Below, one piece after another: positions 1-9,250 of a stretch of 23,955 nucleotides of DNA. This stretch comes from Chara braunii (taxonomy: Eukaryota > Streptophyta > Charophyceae > Charales > Characeae), in contig BFEA01000018.1 in NCBI GenBank assembly GCA_003427395.1, positions 1,946,736-1,970,690 on the forward strand. Reading direction: 5' to 3'. Position numbers and translations under genes: made by a program. The notes beneath the pieces were generated by a model, which made no database searches, was not told the origin of the DNA, and saw only the letters and a list, made by a program, of their open reading frames with translations. How positions within the stretch are numbered: position 1 is the stretch's first letter; each line of letters opens with the position of its first letter.

Positions 1-365
1 GGGGGGGGGGGGGGGGGGGGGGGGAGGGAAGGGGAAGGAAGCATAAAAGCTTACTATTTTTATAAATTTTAAAAACTAATAACTAATAATGGATTAAAGG
101 AATTCATGATTGACACTCCATTGTGACTCCAGCCAACCACAGAGATATAATCCAAACGTTACTATTTTACAATTAATAATTATTAATTATACTATACTAT
201 TCGTTATTATTTAATTATATCAAATATTATTTTATGTACTACCTTATTTCAACCAATAACTGAACCATCCATGCATGAACAATGTATACAGTATGAATCA
301 TGAGATCCATATGCCAGCTTGCAATGCGGCGTGCAGAGGAGCCTGACTCTGGACCTCAACCGTAC
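1..365 (-). other. Start of the next PheRS intron; poly(G) at window edge
   Basis: Bases 1-24 are a pure G run. The rest is AT-rich (160-240 is almost entirely A/T) and lies 3' of the GTACGG donor of the exon at 366-572. I see no further exon here. The G run at the very edge may mark a contig end or a sequencing artefact. Confidence 0.7.
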
Positions 366-572
366 CTGATGGAAAACAGGATAATGTGTCGCATCGATAG
401 AGTCCCTGCGATAGACATCGCCCGTCACTAAGAAGTGTGTGTTTCCGCCCCGCAGCATTTCTGCCTGGTGTGCACTCGTATGGCACCGAAGGACCGTCTC
501 CTGGTCGATGTAGTACGTGTCATTGTAACTTCGGCTGACGTGATCCGCAGGTACAAGCACTTCATCAAAGTT
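366..572 (-). CDS. FARS2: Organellar phenylalanyl-tRNA synthetase, internal exon (motif 2 region)
   Basis: This exon encodes 69 residues of the single-chain mitochondrial/plastid PheRS, which charges organellar tRNA-Phe with phenylalanine using ATP. The translation runs from NFDEVLVPADHVSRS through HTSAHQAE and GDVYRRDSIDATHYPVFHQ. That is the conserved class II catalytic core around motif 2, with the arginine-rich YRRDSID segment and the HxxSxHQ-type substrate-binding stretch. The borders are clean: on the minus strand the acceptor is CAACAG before AAC TTT GAT, and the donor is CAG followed by GTACGG. Length is exactly 207 nt, phase 0 at both ends. It joins in frame to the end of the exon at 5477-5670 (STKM, then NFDE). 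No stop or missing key residue is seen. The next exon, expected to begin near EG-V, is not in bases 1-365 and must lie beyond the left edge. Family assignment rests on known conserved residues; organelle targeting is inferred from the family. Confidence 0.95.
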
Positions 573-675
573 CTGTTGATACCACACGTGCAACAAATGA
601 GGACAAAATATAAATAGATAAACAAATAAACAAATAAACAAATACATAAGGAAAGAATCAAAAGTTGAGAGTCCC

Positions 676-985
676 ACCTAGGCTACCACAGTGGCCGGGG
701 ACCACTTGCCCGGCCAGGCCAAAAATAAATAAATGAATAAAATTGGTAAAGTGGCCGGGGACCATGTGCTCAGCCAGGGCAAAAATAAATAAATGAATAA
801 ATATTAAATAAATTAAAATGGGTAAAGAATTTCGATGTGACCCTGAGGCAAAAGTTGTTCAGTTTATTTTTCTGCATAACATGGTTTTCTTTGTTTTTTT
901 TTTTGCTAAGACCTCCCCTGGTCCTTGGACGGCCGGGCCGCCCGGGAAAATAGGGTGACCCGGGCGGCCTGGCTGGTAGCCTAGG
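676..985. repeat. GC-rich inverted repeat with internal direct repeat
   Basis: CCTAGGCTACCA at 676 returns in reverse complement as TGGTAGCCTAGG at 972-984. The arms continue into GGCCGGG/CCCGGCC-rich sequence (about 690-722 and 915-970). Between the arms, GTGGCCGGGGACCA and AAAAATAAATAAATGAATAAA occur twice, 60-75 bp apart (about 690-742 and 750-803). A similar GGGCGGCCCGG sequence recurs at 7577-7670, so this is probably a dispersed element. Confidence 0.65.
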
Positions 986-1194
986 TTTCCACCGTTTTTT
1001 CTTCTCCAATTCCGAAAAATTTTCGACAAAACGGTTCTTCAGGTGCTTCTTTCCCAAAAAAAAGGGAAAAAAAGAAAGAAAGAAAGACAAGGCAAACCTT
1101 GGCTCAGTTTGCCATTCATATCCATACATCTCAAACAGGAAAAAGATATTGATATATTAAAACGATATAAATATTATTAAATAATTTTAATCAA

Positions 1195-1790
1195 TAAATT
1201 GATATTAAAATTTAAAATATTAAAATCCAAATTATTAAATTGAGTCTTTGGTGGCACTTGGGCCTCGTTGTCTTGCTCTGCAGCAATGCTTGTAATTGTT
1301 CACTTGCTGCAACTGAGGAAGCATTCCGATGAATCTGATCGGGATCCCATCGGGACTCTCCTGTCCTAACGTCCTTTTTTTTGTTCTTCTTGTTTTTCCC
1401 TCTTTTCTTTTAAATCATTAAATGTGCTCGCCCCCCCTGATATTATTATTGTATAAATCCGACGATCCTCATGAGGATTCGGATTTCAAACTCATAACCT
1501 GTTTACTAACAAGTACATGTGGGAACCCTTCGGCCATATATGGGCCAGGTGGTCTGTCCTTGCCTCCCGACTCCAACCAAGTGTGCTCCACCAGTTGCCA
1601 TTATTCACACAACTACCAAATGGGACAAAATTCTCACTGTACTAAAATCCAAATTAATAAATTAATAAATTATTAAATTAAGTGCTCAGTGCTGCTTGCT
1701 CTGCACCAACACTTTTTTTTTTTTTTTTTTGGCTCTGCACCAAGACTGATTTGAACTGAGAAAGCAATTCAAAGTATTCTCCTTTCTTTT
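1195..1790. repeat. Diverged direct repeat pair with poly(T) insertion
   Basis: AAAATCCAAATTATTAAATT followed by CTTGCTCTGCA and an AACTGAG-AAGCA segment occurs at about 1222-1330 and again, diverged, at about 1643-1775. The second copy is interrupted by an 18-T run at 1713-1730. The bases between the copies (about 1331-1640) show no feature I can name. Confidence 0.5.
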
Positions 1791-2155
1791 TTTTTCCCTT
1801 TTTCTGTCAATTTTTCTTTTTTTTTCGTTTTTTATTTTCCTTTTTTAGATACAAAAAGCATTGTGATCCTAGTGGTGCTTTCTTTTTTTCTTTCAATTTT
1901 TCTTTTTTTTCGTTTTTTATTTTCCTTTTTTAGATACAAAAAGCATTGTGATCCTAGTGGTGCTTTCTTTTTTTTCTTCTTTTTCTTTCATTTTTTTTTT
2001 TTCGTTTTTTATTTTCCTTTTTAAGATACAAAAAGCATTGTGATCCTAGTGGTGCTTTCTTTTTTTTCTTCTTTTTCTTTCAATTTTTCTTTTTTTCCGT
2101 TTTTTATTTTCCTTTTTTGGACACAGAACGCATTGTGATCCTAGTGGTGCTTCTA
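1790..2155. repeat. Four-unit tandem repeat, period 85-95 bp
   Basis: Each unit is a T-rich stretch (TCGTTTTTTATTTTCCTTTT) followed by AGATACAAAAAGCATTGTG and ATCCTAGTGGTGCTT. The unique part starts at 1847, 1932, 2024 and 2119, giving spacings of 85, 92 and 95. The last unit is the most diverged (GGACACAGAACGC). Length changes sit in the T runs. Confidence 0.9.
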
Positions 2156-2860
2156 CAACCATTTTATATATTATAATATTAGCTTATGCAAGAGATTGTG
2201 CCCTTCTGCTGTCCGACCAAGTGCTCAACCAATTGACAATTTTAATTATTTAAATTTATTTCACGTAAGTGACGTAGCTACCAGTTTGCCGAGTGTTGAT
2301 AGAAACCCACTCATCCTGCAGAATCACCTGGTGGGTGGTGGTAGCTCAGAAAAGGGTGGGTGGTTAGGGTTAACAGAATTGAATTGGTCACAGCAGACTA
2401 TAGGTTCTGCTAGCACCAAATAATTGATGACAAGATATTGACCATAGATACTGAATAATTGATGATAAGATATTGACTATAGATAACGAAGAAGATTGAA
2501 GGACTGTGTCACATAACGCATGACGCTTCCCTTCCAAAGCTTAGAAGCTAGAAGCGAGCTTTTTCTTGGCCCGTCATCACAGGAACAGCAGAGAAGTTTC
2601 ACCCACTCAAAAAGTATTAGGTCCACCGGTGGTATGTTCACGCTTGGAAAGCACGAACTCAGTCATAATATGGGCCAGGTTCCTGTTTTACTGGCATGAA
2701 CATGGCGCCAGTCAGGCCTGGCCCTTTGTATTTCTCCTCTTAAAAAACAGTCAGGCCTGTTCCTATGTCGATCGGATCATATATTACTCAATATTTACTA
2801 TTTCGTATACTATTTACTATTTAGTATTTGGTATTTGGTATTTACTATTTACCCATTGAT
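2156..2860. other. Intron sequence with a 33-bp direct repeat and TATTTACTA tract
   Basis: TAATTGATGA-AAGATATTGAC and ATAGATA occur twice in a row at about 2420-2485. At 2783-2852 there is an AT-rich tract built from TATTTACTATTTAGTATTTG-like steps; the same kind of tract recurs at 8938-8996. No gene is seen in the remaining bases. Confidence 0.6.
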
Positions 2861-2902
2861 GATTAATACTCCGGTGGCAAATCAAGCCATAGCCACACCC
2901 TT

Positions 2903-2908
<6 letters not shown>

Positions 2909-2980
<72 letters not shown>

Positions 2981-2981
2981 A
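2909..2981. repeat. (GA)n microsatellite
   Basis: GA repeat of about 73 bp with two GGG interruptions near 2947-2953. The AG/CT class is the commonest long dinucleotide in the window, with further runs at 10625, 19235, 21079 and 23861. Confidence 0.97.
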
Positions 2982-3132
2982 CTGAGCGAATCCAAGAGTC
3001 AAAACTTCTCACTCAAAACGAGTAAAGGTTCAAAAACCAGAAGAAGAAAAAAATTTAGGGCACTTCAACGATACCGCATTTGGGATGCTGGTGGACAGAT
3101 TCAATTCCAAGATTCTGTCGTTGAGACACAGA

Positions 3133-3133
<1 letters not shown>

Positions 3134-3190
<57 letters not shown>

Positions 3191-3475
3191 AAGAAAGACA
3201 AGCAGAAAAAGAAAAAGAAACACCAACCCAGAGACGCAGAACACCACAACGCTGGACCCGTTTTCCAGCAGGTGTTGCTCCCCACCAATAGATCGGAGCC
3301 AACAGATGGCCTGCTAGTGGTGGGTGCTCGTTTCACCATATCACTAGCAGGGCCACCTGGGGTTCTCAAAAAAAAAAAAAAAAAAAAAAAAACAAAAAAA
3401 ACAATCAATCAGACAACAGATAGTCTGCTGAGGTGGGTGCTCGTTTCACCATCACTAGCAGGGCCAACCGGGTTG

Positions 3476-3515
<40 letters not shown>
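3134..3515 (+). repeat. Poly(A) tracts with two poly(A)-tailed hairpin units
   Basis: There is a 55-A run at 3134-3188. Two related units of about 65 bp follow (about 3299-3367 and 3411-3475). Both read AACAGAT, then a hairpin (CCTGCTAGTG pairing with CACTAGCAGG in the first copy, around GGTGGGTGCTCGTTTCACCAT), then GGGCCA-C-GGGTT and a long A run. The layout of short body plus A tail, repeated, is that of small retroposed units arranged head to tail. Confidence 0.75.
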
Positions 3516-3517
<2 letters not shown>

Positions 3518-3695
3518 GGCTGCCACACATAACCTTTTATCCTTTTTTTCTTTTCTTTTTTGTTTCTTGAGAAATGGGTCTAAAAGTGACTTTTCAATTA
3601 TGGAGTGTTCACAAAACCATATACGGCGAAAAATATGATTTCAATTTGTAGTTTCAGCTTTCAAGTTCGAAGTGATTTCATTATTTTGAGGGGAA

Positions 3696-3727
<32 letters not shown>
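3696..3727. repeat. Poly(G) run, 32 G
   Basis: Uninterrupted G run. Similar runs lie at 1-24, 7967-7985 and 8821-8847. All could form G-quadruplexes on the plus strand, and all are likely length errors in assembly. Confidence 0.95.
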
Positions 3728-3728
<1 letters not shown>

Positions 3729-4137
3729 GAGGCGGGGAATATGTATATGCAGATTTCATGAATGAACAAAAGTGCCGATTGCTTGAGCATGTGTCCACCT
3801 CACGTATTATCCCTTGCCTGAAAAAGCGAAAAGGAAATGGAAAAAGTGTGCTAGCTTCATGTGGATGCAGGGGCGATCAGAGCCAGCCATCGACAGAGGC
3901 ATTGATTCATCATTATGAGAGATGTGCCTCTCCTTCATTGAGATGAACATTCATGAAACATGAATGAATGTCCATCCTGTAGTCATACATCTGATTAAAT
4001 TTTACAAATGCCATCCTCGTCCACCAAAAAAACTCGTGAATCTCACCGCCTTCAGAAGACAAATTATCACCCATGAATGTCTATCTTATTCGCAAAATAA
4101 TGGCCCACAGAAGTACATTGCATTCCTAAAAATCCCA

Positions 4138-5060
4138 GATGGATGGATGGATCGATGGAAGGAATTGGATGGTTGGGATGCAACTGATGGATGGATGGAT
4201 GAATGGCTGGGTGGATACGACAGAACAGATGGATGGGTGGATGGGTGGATGGGTGGATATGACTGAACAGATGGATGGGTGGGTGCGTGGATATTACTGA
4301 ACAGATGGATGGGTGGATGGGTGGCTGGGTGGTGCGGATGGGTGGGTGGATGGATGGGGGGATGGATGGATGGATGGATGGATGGATGGATGGATGGATG
4401 AGAAAGTGGTTAATAGAGCCCTGAGTTTTCAGGATTTTCTCAAGGTCGTTATAGCAAAACTCGCACACCTTTGGAACCAAAACTTGTTGCCAACCCATAG
4501 AGTGGACAACAAATAAACCAACAGTAAAAGAAAAAAGGTAAAAGAAAAAAGGTAAAAGAAAAAAGGTAAAAGAAAAAAAGAAAGGAGCCCCAAAACCCAA
4601 AGGTGTGTTGACCTATGGGCTGAAAAGTAGGGGTCCCTGTTAACCAACTGTGGGCTGGATGGATGGTTGGACAGTTCAATGGATCCATGAGAATGGTCTA
4701 CAGGATTCGTAGTAATACCACGAACAACGGGTCATCTTCCTAACCCCCATCTACTTTGCCCTGCTTTGCTAAAATTATGCTTTCGTTGGATGGACGGATG
4801 GGATTGGATGGGATTGGATAGGACAGATGGATGAATGGATGCATGGATTGGTAGGATAGAACAGATGGAGGGGTAGATGGTGAGCTATCGTCTTCCCGCC
4901 GAATAGAACGTACGGTCATTATGGAGTAATATGGACGTATTTGGCTCACATTTCAGTTCAGATGCAGGGCAAATGACCGTATGTTCTATTCATGGGAAGA
5001 AGGTAGGTGGATGGATAGATGAATGGATGCATGGGTGCATAGGTGAACGAACAGATGGTG
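4138..5060. repeat. GGAT/TGGATGGG satellite in three blocks
   Basis: GGAT-based repeats with TGGATGGG and TGGGTGGA variants fill 4138-4402, then return at about 4785-4880 and 4985-5050. In the first block a higher-order unit containing GA-AACAGATGG is visible (4218, 4263 and 4301). The spacer at 4403-4784 holds a GTAAAAGAAAAAAG minisatellite and otherwise nothing I recognise. Confidence 0.9.
4520..4582. repeat. 14-bp minisatellite GTAAAAGAAAAAAG, about four units
   Basis: Four near-identical consecutive units between the GGAT blocks, flanked by CCAACA and GAAAGGAGCC. Confidence 0.9.
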
Positions 5061-5147
5061 ATATGAATCACGGAAATTCTCTTGTTAAGTTCACGAAAAA
5101 AAAAAAGGACACAAGTGCTTCCAGCTCTGCACCCTCTTGTGCACGGA

Positions 5148-5290
5148 CAAGAGGATTGGATCAGATCGAATTGGATCGGAATCAGATCTGAGTGGATTGG
5201 ATCAGATCGATTCTGATAGGATCTGATCAGATCGGGCCGATCTGATCAGATCGGGCCGATCTGATCTAAACAGACCGGAACGAATCAGGA
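5148..5290. repeat. GATC satellite, left array
   Basis: Degenerate 5-10 bp units of the form GATTGGATCAGATC and GATCGGGCCGATCTGATC. The array ends in ATCTAAACAGACCGGAACGA (5264-5283), which recurs inverted in the right array. AGGACACAAGTGCT borders it on both sides (about 5106 and 5290), a short direct repeat that could be a duplication flank. Confidence 0.9.
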
Positions 5291-5476
5291 GGACACAAGT
5301 GCTCCCCGCTCCGGATACAAGGTTCCAGAAAACTCTCTCTCTCTCACACACACACACATACAAAAAAAAAAAAAAAAAAAAGAGAGAGGAGACAGAGACA
5401 GAAAAAAGCATCCACCTTCATATTCTCTTGTGCAAAAAATATGCAGTTTTTAGACAAGCCGCTGGAAAATGCTTAC

Positions 5477-5670
5477 CATTTTTGTCGAAACAATAGGACT
5501 GAGATTGTCAAATTTGTTGAACATTTTCGGGCACCTCTCATCAAAATAACTGTAGATGACATTTTTGAGAATGCTTAGCGGATGATTTGGTCGATTGTGC
5601 AACTGCATTCCAAGTCTTGTGAAAATTGCATCCGACACATTGTTTGTGGGATCGCCCTCTCGCACCAGTT
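5477..5670 (-). CDS. FARS2: Organellar phenylalanyl-tRNA synthetase, upstream exon (N-terminal part of catalytic domain)
   Basis: This exon encodes 64 whole codons plus two leading bases: LVREGDPTNNVSDAIFTRLG, then HNRPNHPLSILKNVIYSYF, then FDNLSPIVSTKM. DPTNNV, LHxRPxHPLxILK and the KFDxLxPIVST segment are typical of the start of the catalytic domain in plant organellar PheRS. The acceptor is TTGCAG, preceded by a TTGG repeat that supplies the pyrimidine/T-rich tract, and the donor is ATG followed by GTAAGC. The exon starts in phase 1 (two bases of a split codon) and ends in phase 0, matching the exon at 366-572. The upstream exon with the transit peptide was not found in the remaining 18 kb; it may be diverged beyond recognition by eye, or lie outside the window. 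The exon sits between two inverted GATC satellites. Confidence 0.94.
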
Positions 5671-5747
5671 CTGCAACCAACCAACCAACCAACCAATCAA
5701 TCAATAATCAATCAACCAATCAACCACCTAAGAAGCCAATCAATTAA

Positions 5748-6345
5748 CCAGTGATCGATCCGATCCGATCCAATCATATTCAATCCAACCCAATCTAACC
5801 AGATCTGATCCAAGACGATGCAATCCAATCAGATTCGATCCAATCTGATCTGATCCCATCCGATCAGATTCTATACGATCTGATCCAATCACATCTGATC
5901 TGATCCAATCAGATCTGATCTGATCCCATACGATCGGATTCGATGCAACCCGATCCAATCCAATCCAATCCAATCCAATCCAATCCAATCCAATTCAATC
6001 CAATGCAATCCAATCCGATCCGGTCCGATCCGATCCGATCCGATCAGATCCAATCCTATCCGATCTGATCTGATCTGATCCGATCTGATCCGATCTGATC
6101 CATTCCAATCTGATCTGATCTGATCCAATCCGATGGGATAGAATCTGATCTGATCTGATTCGTTCCGGTCTGTTTAGATTGGATCGGCCCGATCAGATCA
6201 GACCCTATCAGATTCGATCTGATCCAATCCACTCAGATCCGATTCCGATCCAATCCGATCTGATCCAATCCACTTCAGATCCGACAAATCTAACCCAATT
6301 CCCATCCCCATCCCATCCAAGTTGCAATCTAAACCCCAATCCAAT
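5748..6345. repeat. GATC satellite, right array (opposite orientation)
   Basis: About 600 bp of GATCCAATC, GATCTGATC and GATCCGATC units, the reverse complement of the left array's style. At 6156-6203 it carries TCGTTCCGGTCTGTTTAGAT followed by GGATCGGCCCGATCAGATC, the inverted match of 5228-5287. The open frames across it (MDWIGLDWIGLD-like) are repeat translation, not genes. Confidence 0.93.
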
Positions 6346-7210
6346 CCAATCAAACAGTCTCTCTGTTGTCGTGATGTTTGGAATGAAATGAACCGATATG
6401 TTCGTTCCTGAAACAAAATATCACTGCATCTAGATTCAGGATGCTTCACCTTATAGTGTTTCATTACTGAGCAATAGACATGCAGTTTCAAGCCACGATC
6501 CCGGCTGTAGCGTGGAGTCTGTACAAGCAGACAATCTGGGGCTCTGCCCTCCTTTGTTCATTTTTCTTCCCTCCCACTTTTGCAGAAAGTCCCCGGATTT
6601 TTGTGCCTGCCTGATGCCTGAACAGTATCGCACCTAGAACTGTTAATCCACGATCGGATTATATCCCATCCCATCCAATCCCATCGAATCAAATCACCAT
6701 CCCCATCCCAATATCCCCATCACATTCAAATCCAAATCCAAATCCAAATCCAGATCCAAATCCAAATCCAATCCATCCACCAATCAAACGGTCTGTCATG
6801 ATGTTTGAAATTAAATGAAGGTAATGAAGTTAAATGAACCCATATTCAATTTGATGGTACAACACATCAGCGTGTCTGGATTCCGGAGTTTTCGACTTAT
6901 ACTACTCTTATAGTGTTTACTGTCCGTGAGCAACAGAAATGCAAGTTCGACCCGAGCCCTTGGCTGTAGCATATAGACTCTTTATAGAGTCTCAAGACTA
7001 TCAACCCAATTTGAATGCATAACCCTGGGCTCCCCCCTCCCTTTGTTCATTTTTGTCCCTCCCACTTTTCCAAAAATGTCACTAGATTTCTTTACTTTTC
7101 CAAAAATGTCACTAGATTTCTGTACTTTTCCAAAAATGTCACTAGATTTCTGTGCCTTCCTGATGGCTGAACAGTAGTATCACACGGAGAACTGTTGATC
7201 CACGATTTCC
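6335..7210. repeat. Diverged tandem duplication of about 320-440 bp
   Basis: Copy 1 (about 6335-6655) and copy 2 (about 6768-7209) share the ordered blocks CCAATCAAACxGTCT, GATGTTTG, TTATAGTGTTT, GAGCAA-AGA, GGCTGTAGC, CTTTGTTCATTTTT, CCCTCCCACTTTT, CTGATG-CTGAACAGTA and GAACTGTT-ATCCACGAT. The spacer 6656-6767 is AATCCAAATCC and CCCATCCC simple repeat. No coding signal is seen. Confidence 0.85.
7064..7153. repeat. 30-bp minisatellite, three units
   Basis: Units start at 7064, 7094 and 7124, each ACTTTTCCAAAAATGTCACT followed by AGATTTCTNT. They differ by one base. The expansion is present only in the second copy of the larger duplication, so it arose after that duplication. Confidence 0.97.
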
Positions 7211-7379
7211 AAAAAATATCAATCAATCTAGTTCTCAAAGATTTCAAATTTTCAAAACTCCATTCACAACAAGAAAAGGGGAAAAAAAAAATCAAGAAAA
7301 AGAGAAGGCAAAGCTCAATACAATAGTAGCAAATTATTATCAATACTTTTTTTCTTCTTCTTTTTTTTTTGGAAAGCCA

Positions 7380-7985
7380 TCCATTTTATTGTGCAGACAT
7401 GAGTAAGGATATGTGTTGTGTGAGGTTAAAGATGCAATACCACTATGAGGTGCATAGCTAGGGTTTGAGTTTGATTCCGGGATAACAGTTCTCCTTCCGC
7501 TATGGTTAAGGCATCCAGGCAACACAGCCCAGGTGAGCGGTCCGGTCATTAAATGGGTATTTTACCTGTGTTAGTCCCCGGGCGGCCCGGCTGCGGGAAG
7601 GTCGCTCGGGTACCCTCCCGGGCGGCCCGGACCGGGCACGGCCCGGGCAGGGTCCCGGGCGATCCCAGCGCATAATACTTTAAAAAATAAAAAAAATAAA
7701 AATCAGAAAAATACGAAAAAAATATGTTGTGTAAAATTGCAATGCAAACGACTATTGGCCGAGGGCACCTCCAAATTCCTTGTTAATTTCAAGAGAAAAA
7801 TAAATGAGAAAACATGAGTCCAAATGTACCCTTTTAAGCCCTTTAGTCACTGTTTATGCCCCCAACCCCCCCCCTGGATGACCCATTACCAAAACCGAAG
7901 TTAAGACCGGATTCTGACTGCTTAGGCCAAGCACAGTCCTGGCCTGAAGTCCTTTTTTTTTTTTTTGGGGGGGGGGGGGGGGGGG
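7380..7985 (+). repeat. Possible SINE fragment, GC-rich GGGCGGCCCGG block and T14-G19 run
   Basis: GAGTTTGATTCCGGG near 7466 resembles a Pol III box B and is followed by sequence reading to ATTAAATGGGTATTTTACCTG; no clear box A is seen. 7577-7670 is a GC-rich block of repeated GGGCGGCCCGG/CCGGGC words like those at 676-985. 7953-7985 is 14 T followed by 19 G. No gene is visible. Confidence 0.4.
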
Positions 7986-8399
7986 AGATCCGTGCCTCCT
8001 TTTTTACCCGCCTGGTTTTGCTGGGCGAACCCCCTCTGCCCAACTGGCCCGAACGTGCCTGGCCAGGTGACGGCCCAACATAGTATTTTACTTTTTCTTT
8101 GGCCATGTATTTTACTTTTTCTTTGGCCAGTTGTGGCACTGTAAATGTGCACAAGAAGGCAGGCCGTCCGCTAGTGCCGCCTGCTGAGTCACGCGTATCG
8201 CTCCAAGTCTACATGTGTACGCTAACTTGCAATTATGCCAGACCAGTCACAGTCTCAAAACACTCAGGCATTCCTCACTTTCTTTCTTTCCGCGGGAATC
8301 GTATATAATTGCTTTTCTACACACTTGTGCTGCTACTTGTCCCCATCAGCGGAGGCAGGCGGCGTTCTGATCAACGATGATTTTTTTTTTTTTTGCATA

Positions 8400-8746
8400 T
8401 TCAACAGAATGAATGGCTTGGACCGTGGGATGCCACATCTGTTTTTTTTCTTTTTTTCCCCTGCATTGCCTGCAGTGACATTGACTCCTCTACCTCCCCA
8501 CTTGGTATCTTGATCGTTGGCATCACCCAATCCCTTTTTTTTATAGAAAAAAAAAAAAAGAGAAAGTTGGGAAAGTAACCAACAGGCCTAGCTCAGTTGG
8601 TACACCCACAACTGTTGAAGTATGAATCAGACCCAACTTCAAATCCAGATACAATGAGATGGCCAAAAGAGAAACTCATTCTGAATTACCTATAGGGCCC
8701 GTCAGTTCAATGATGATTCATATCAAGGCCGTAGGCGGTCAGGTCT
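8400..8746. repeat. Left arm of a 350-bp inverted repeat
   Basis: This arm matches the reverse complement of about 9168-9515 over almost all its length. Shared blocks in order are GAATGGCTT, TGCCTGCAGTGA, TTGACTCCTCTACCTCCCCA, CTTGGTATCTTGAT, GAGAAAGTTGGGAAAGTAAC, the tRNA-like core, GATACAATGAGATGGCCAAA and ATGATTCATATCAAGGCCGTA. The arms differ by scattered substitutions and by T/A-run lengths, so they are an old pair rather than an assembly fold-back. Confidence 0.9.
8588..8662 (+). repeat. tRNA-like core of a SINE-type repeat, copy 1
   Basis: TAGCTCAGTTGGTA is a good box A (D arm). ACTTCAAATCC, about 45 bp later, is a mutated box B; the sister copy has AGTTCGAATCC. The space between has no standard anticodon stem, so this is a tRNA-derived repeat head and not a working tRNA gene. 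Confidence 0.75.
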
Positions 8747-8816
8747 CACTTATCGCAATATCCAGTCTCTGGCCGTCAGCCATCATCCGTAGATTATGCA
8801 GGTAAGGGTCAGAGGG

Positions 8817-8847
<31 letters not shown>

Positions 8848-9001
8848 TGGAGAGAGGGGGAGAGAAACTCAGAAACAAAGGATCTGGGTAATTAAGACCC
8901 CGTCCCCTTCCCCTTCCTCCCTGGTAGGCATAATACTGGTTTTATAGTATTTAGTATTTACTATTTACTATTTAATATTTATACTATTTATAGCCCTGGC
9001 C
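8747..9001. other. Loop of the inverted repeat: poly(G) and TATTTACTA tract
   Basis: Contains 27 G at 8821-8847, GGGAGAG-type purines around it, and an AT tract (8938-8996) made of TATTTACTATTT steps like 2783-2852. No gene is visible. Confidence 0.7.
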
Positions 9002-9250
9002 TTATCGATCTGCCATTGCAGTTGTAGCCAGCCCCTCTTTGAACTGGGGCAGAGTCTGAACAAACGGGGACTCGTCCGCCTCCTCAGCACTTCCGTTTTG
9101 TGACTTTGTCATTTTGTTTTTCAGTTCCTCCAGCGCGAACATGGTGCCATGCCCTTGGAAAACAAACTGACCACTTACGGCCTTGATATGAATCATCAGT
9201 GAACTGACCGTCCCTATGGGTAATTCAGAATGTTTTTTTCTTTTGGCCAT
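9002..9250 (-). CDS. Coding-like fragment of unknown identity (82 codons)
   Basis: This open frame on the minus strand ends at TAA in GATCGATAA. Codons from about 9167 downward translate to GHGTMFALEELKNKM, then SAEEADESPFVQTLPQFKEG, then LATTAMADR. The charge balance and lack of low complexity are unlike the other shadow frames here. The first 28 codons lie in the inverted-repeat arm, so only the last ~55 are unique in the window. A possible acceptor, GTGGTCAG, precedes the GHGTM part. I do not recognise the family; it could be a host exon, a transduced transcript piece carried by the repeat, or chance. No relation to PheRS could be shown. Confidence 0.3.
   Translation of the reverse strand: MAKRKKHSELPIGTVSSLMIHIKAVSGQFVFQGHGTMFALEELKNKMTKSQNGSAEEADESPFVQTLPQFKEGLATTAMADR

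Larger units (their letters stand above)
573..5476 (-). other. 4.9-kb intron of the organellar PheRS gene
   Basis: The interval is bounded by a GTAAGC donor (5471-5476 on the plus strand, read in reverse) and a CAACAG acceptor (ending at 573). No conserved coding sequence is seen inside. It holds at least a dozen repeat families, listed separately. Homopolymers of up to 55 A and 32 G and several satellites make it hard to assemble, so its true length may differ. Confidence 0.9.

Noticed and set aside
3030-3408. Poly-Phe/poly-Lys ORFs
   Set aside because: Frames through poly(A)/poly(T) runs.
4067-4600. 177-codon ORF rich in HPSIHPPI repeats
   Set aside because: Translation of the GGAT satellite; stops are avoided only because of the repeat's 4-bp period.
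5740-6128. MDWIGLDWIGLD-type ORFs
   Set aside because: Translation of the GATC satellite, open in several frames and strands.
5148-6345. CRISPR-like array
   Set aside because: Units are 5-10 bp with no spacers, and the genome is eukaryotic.
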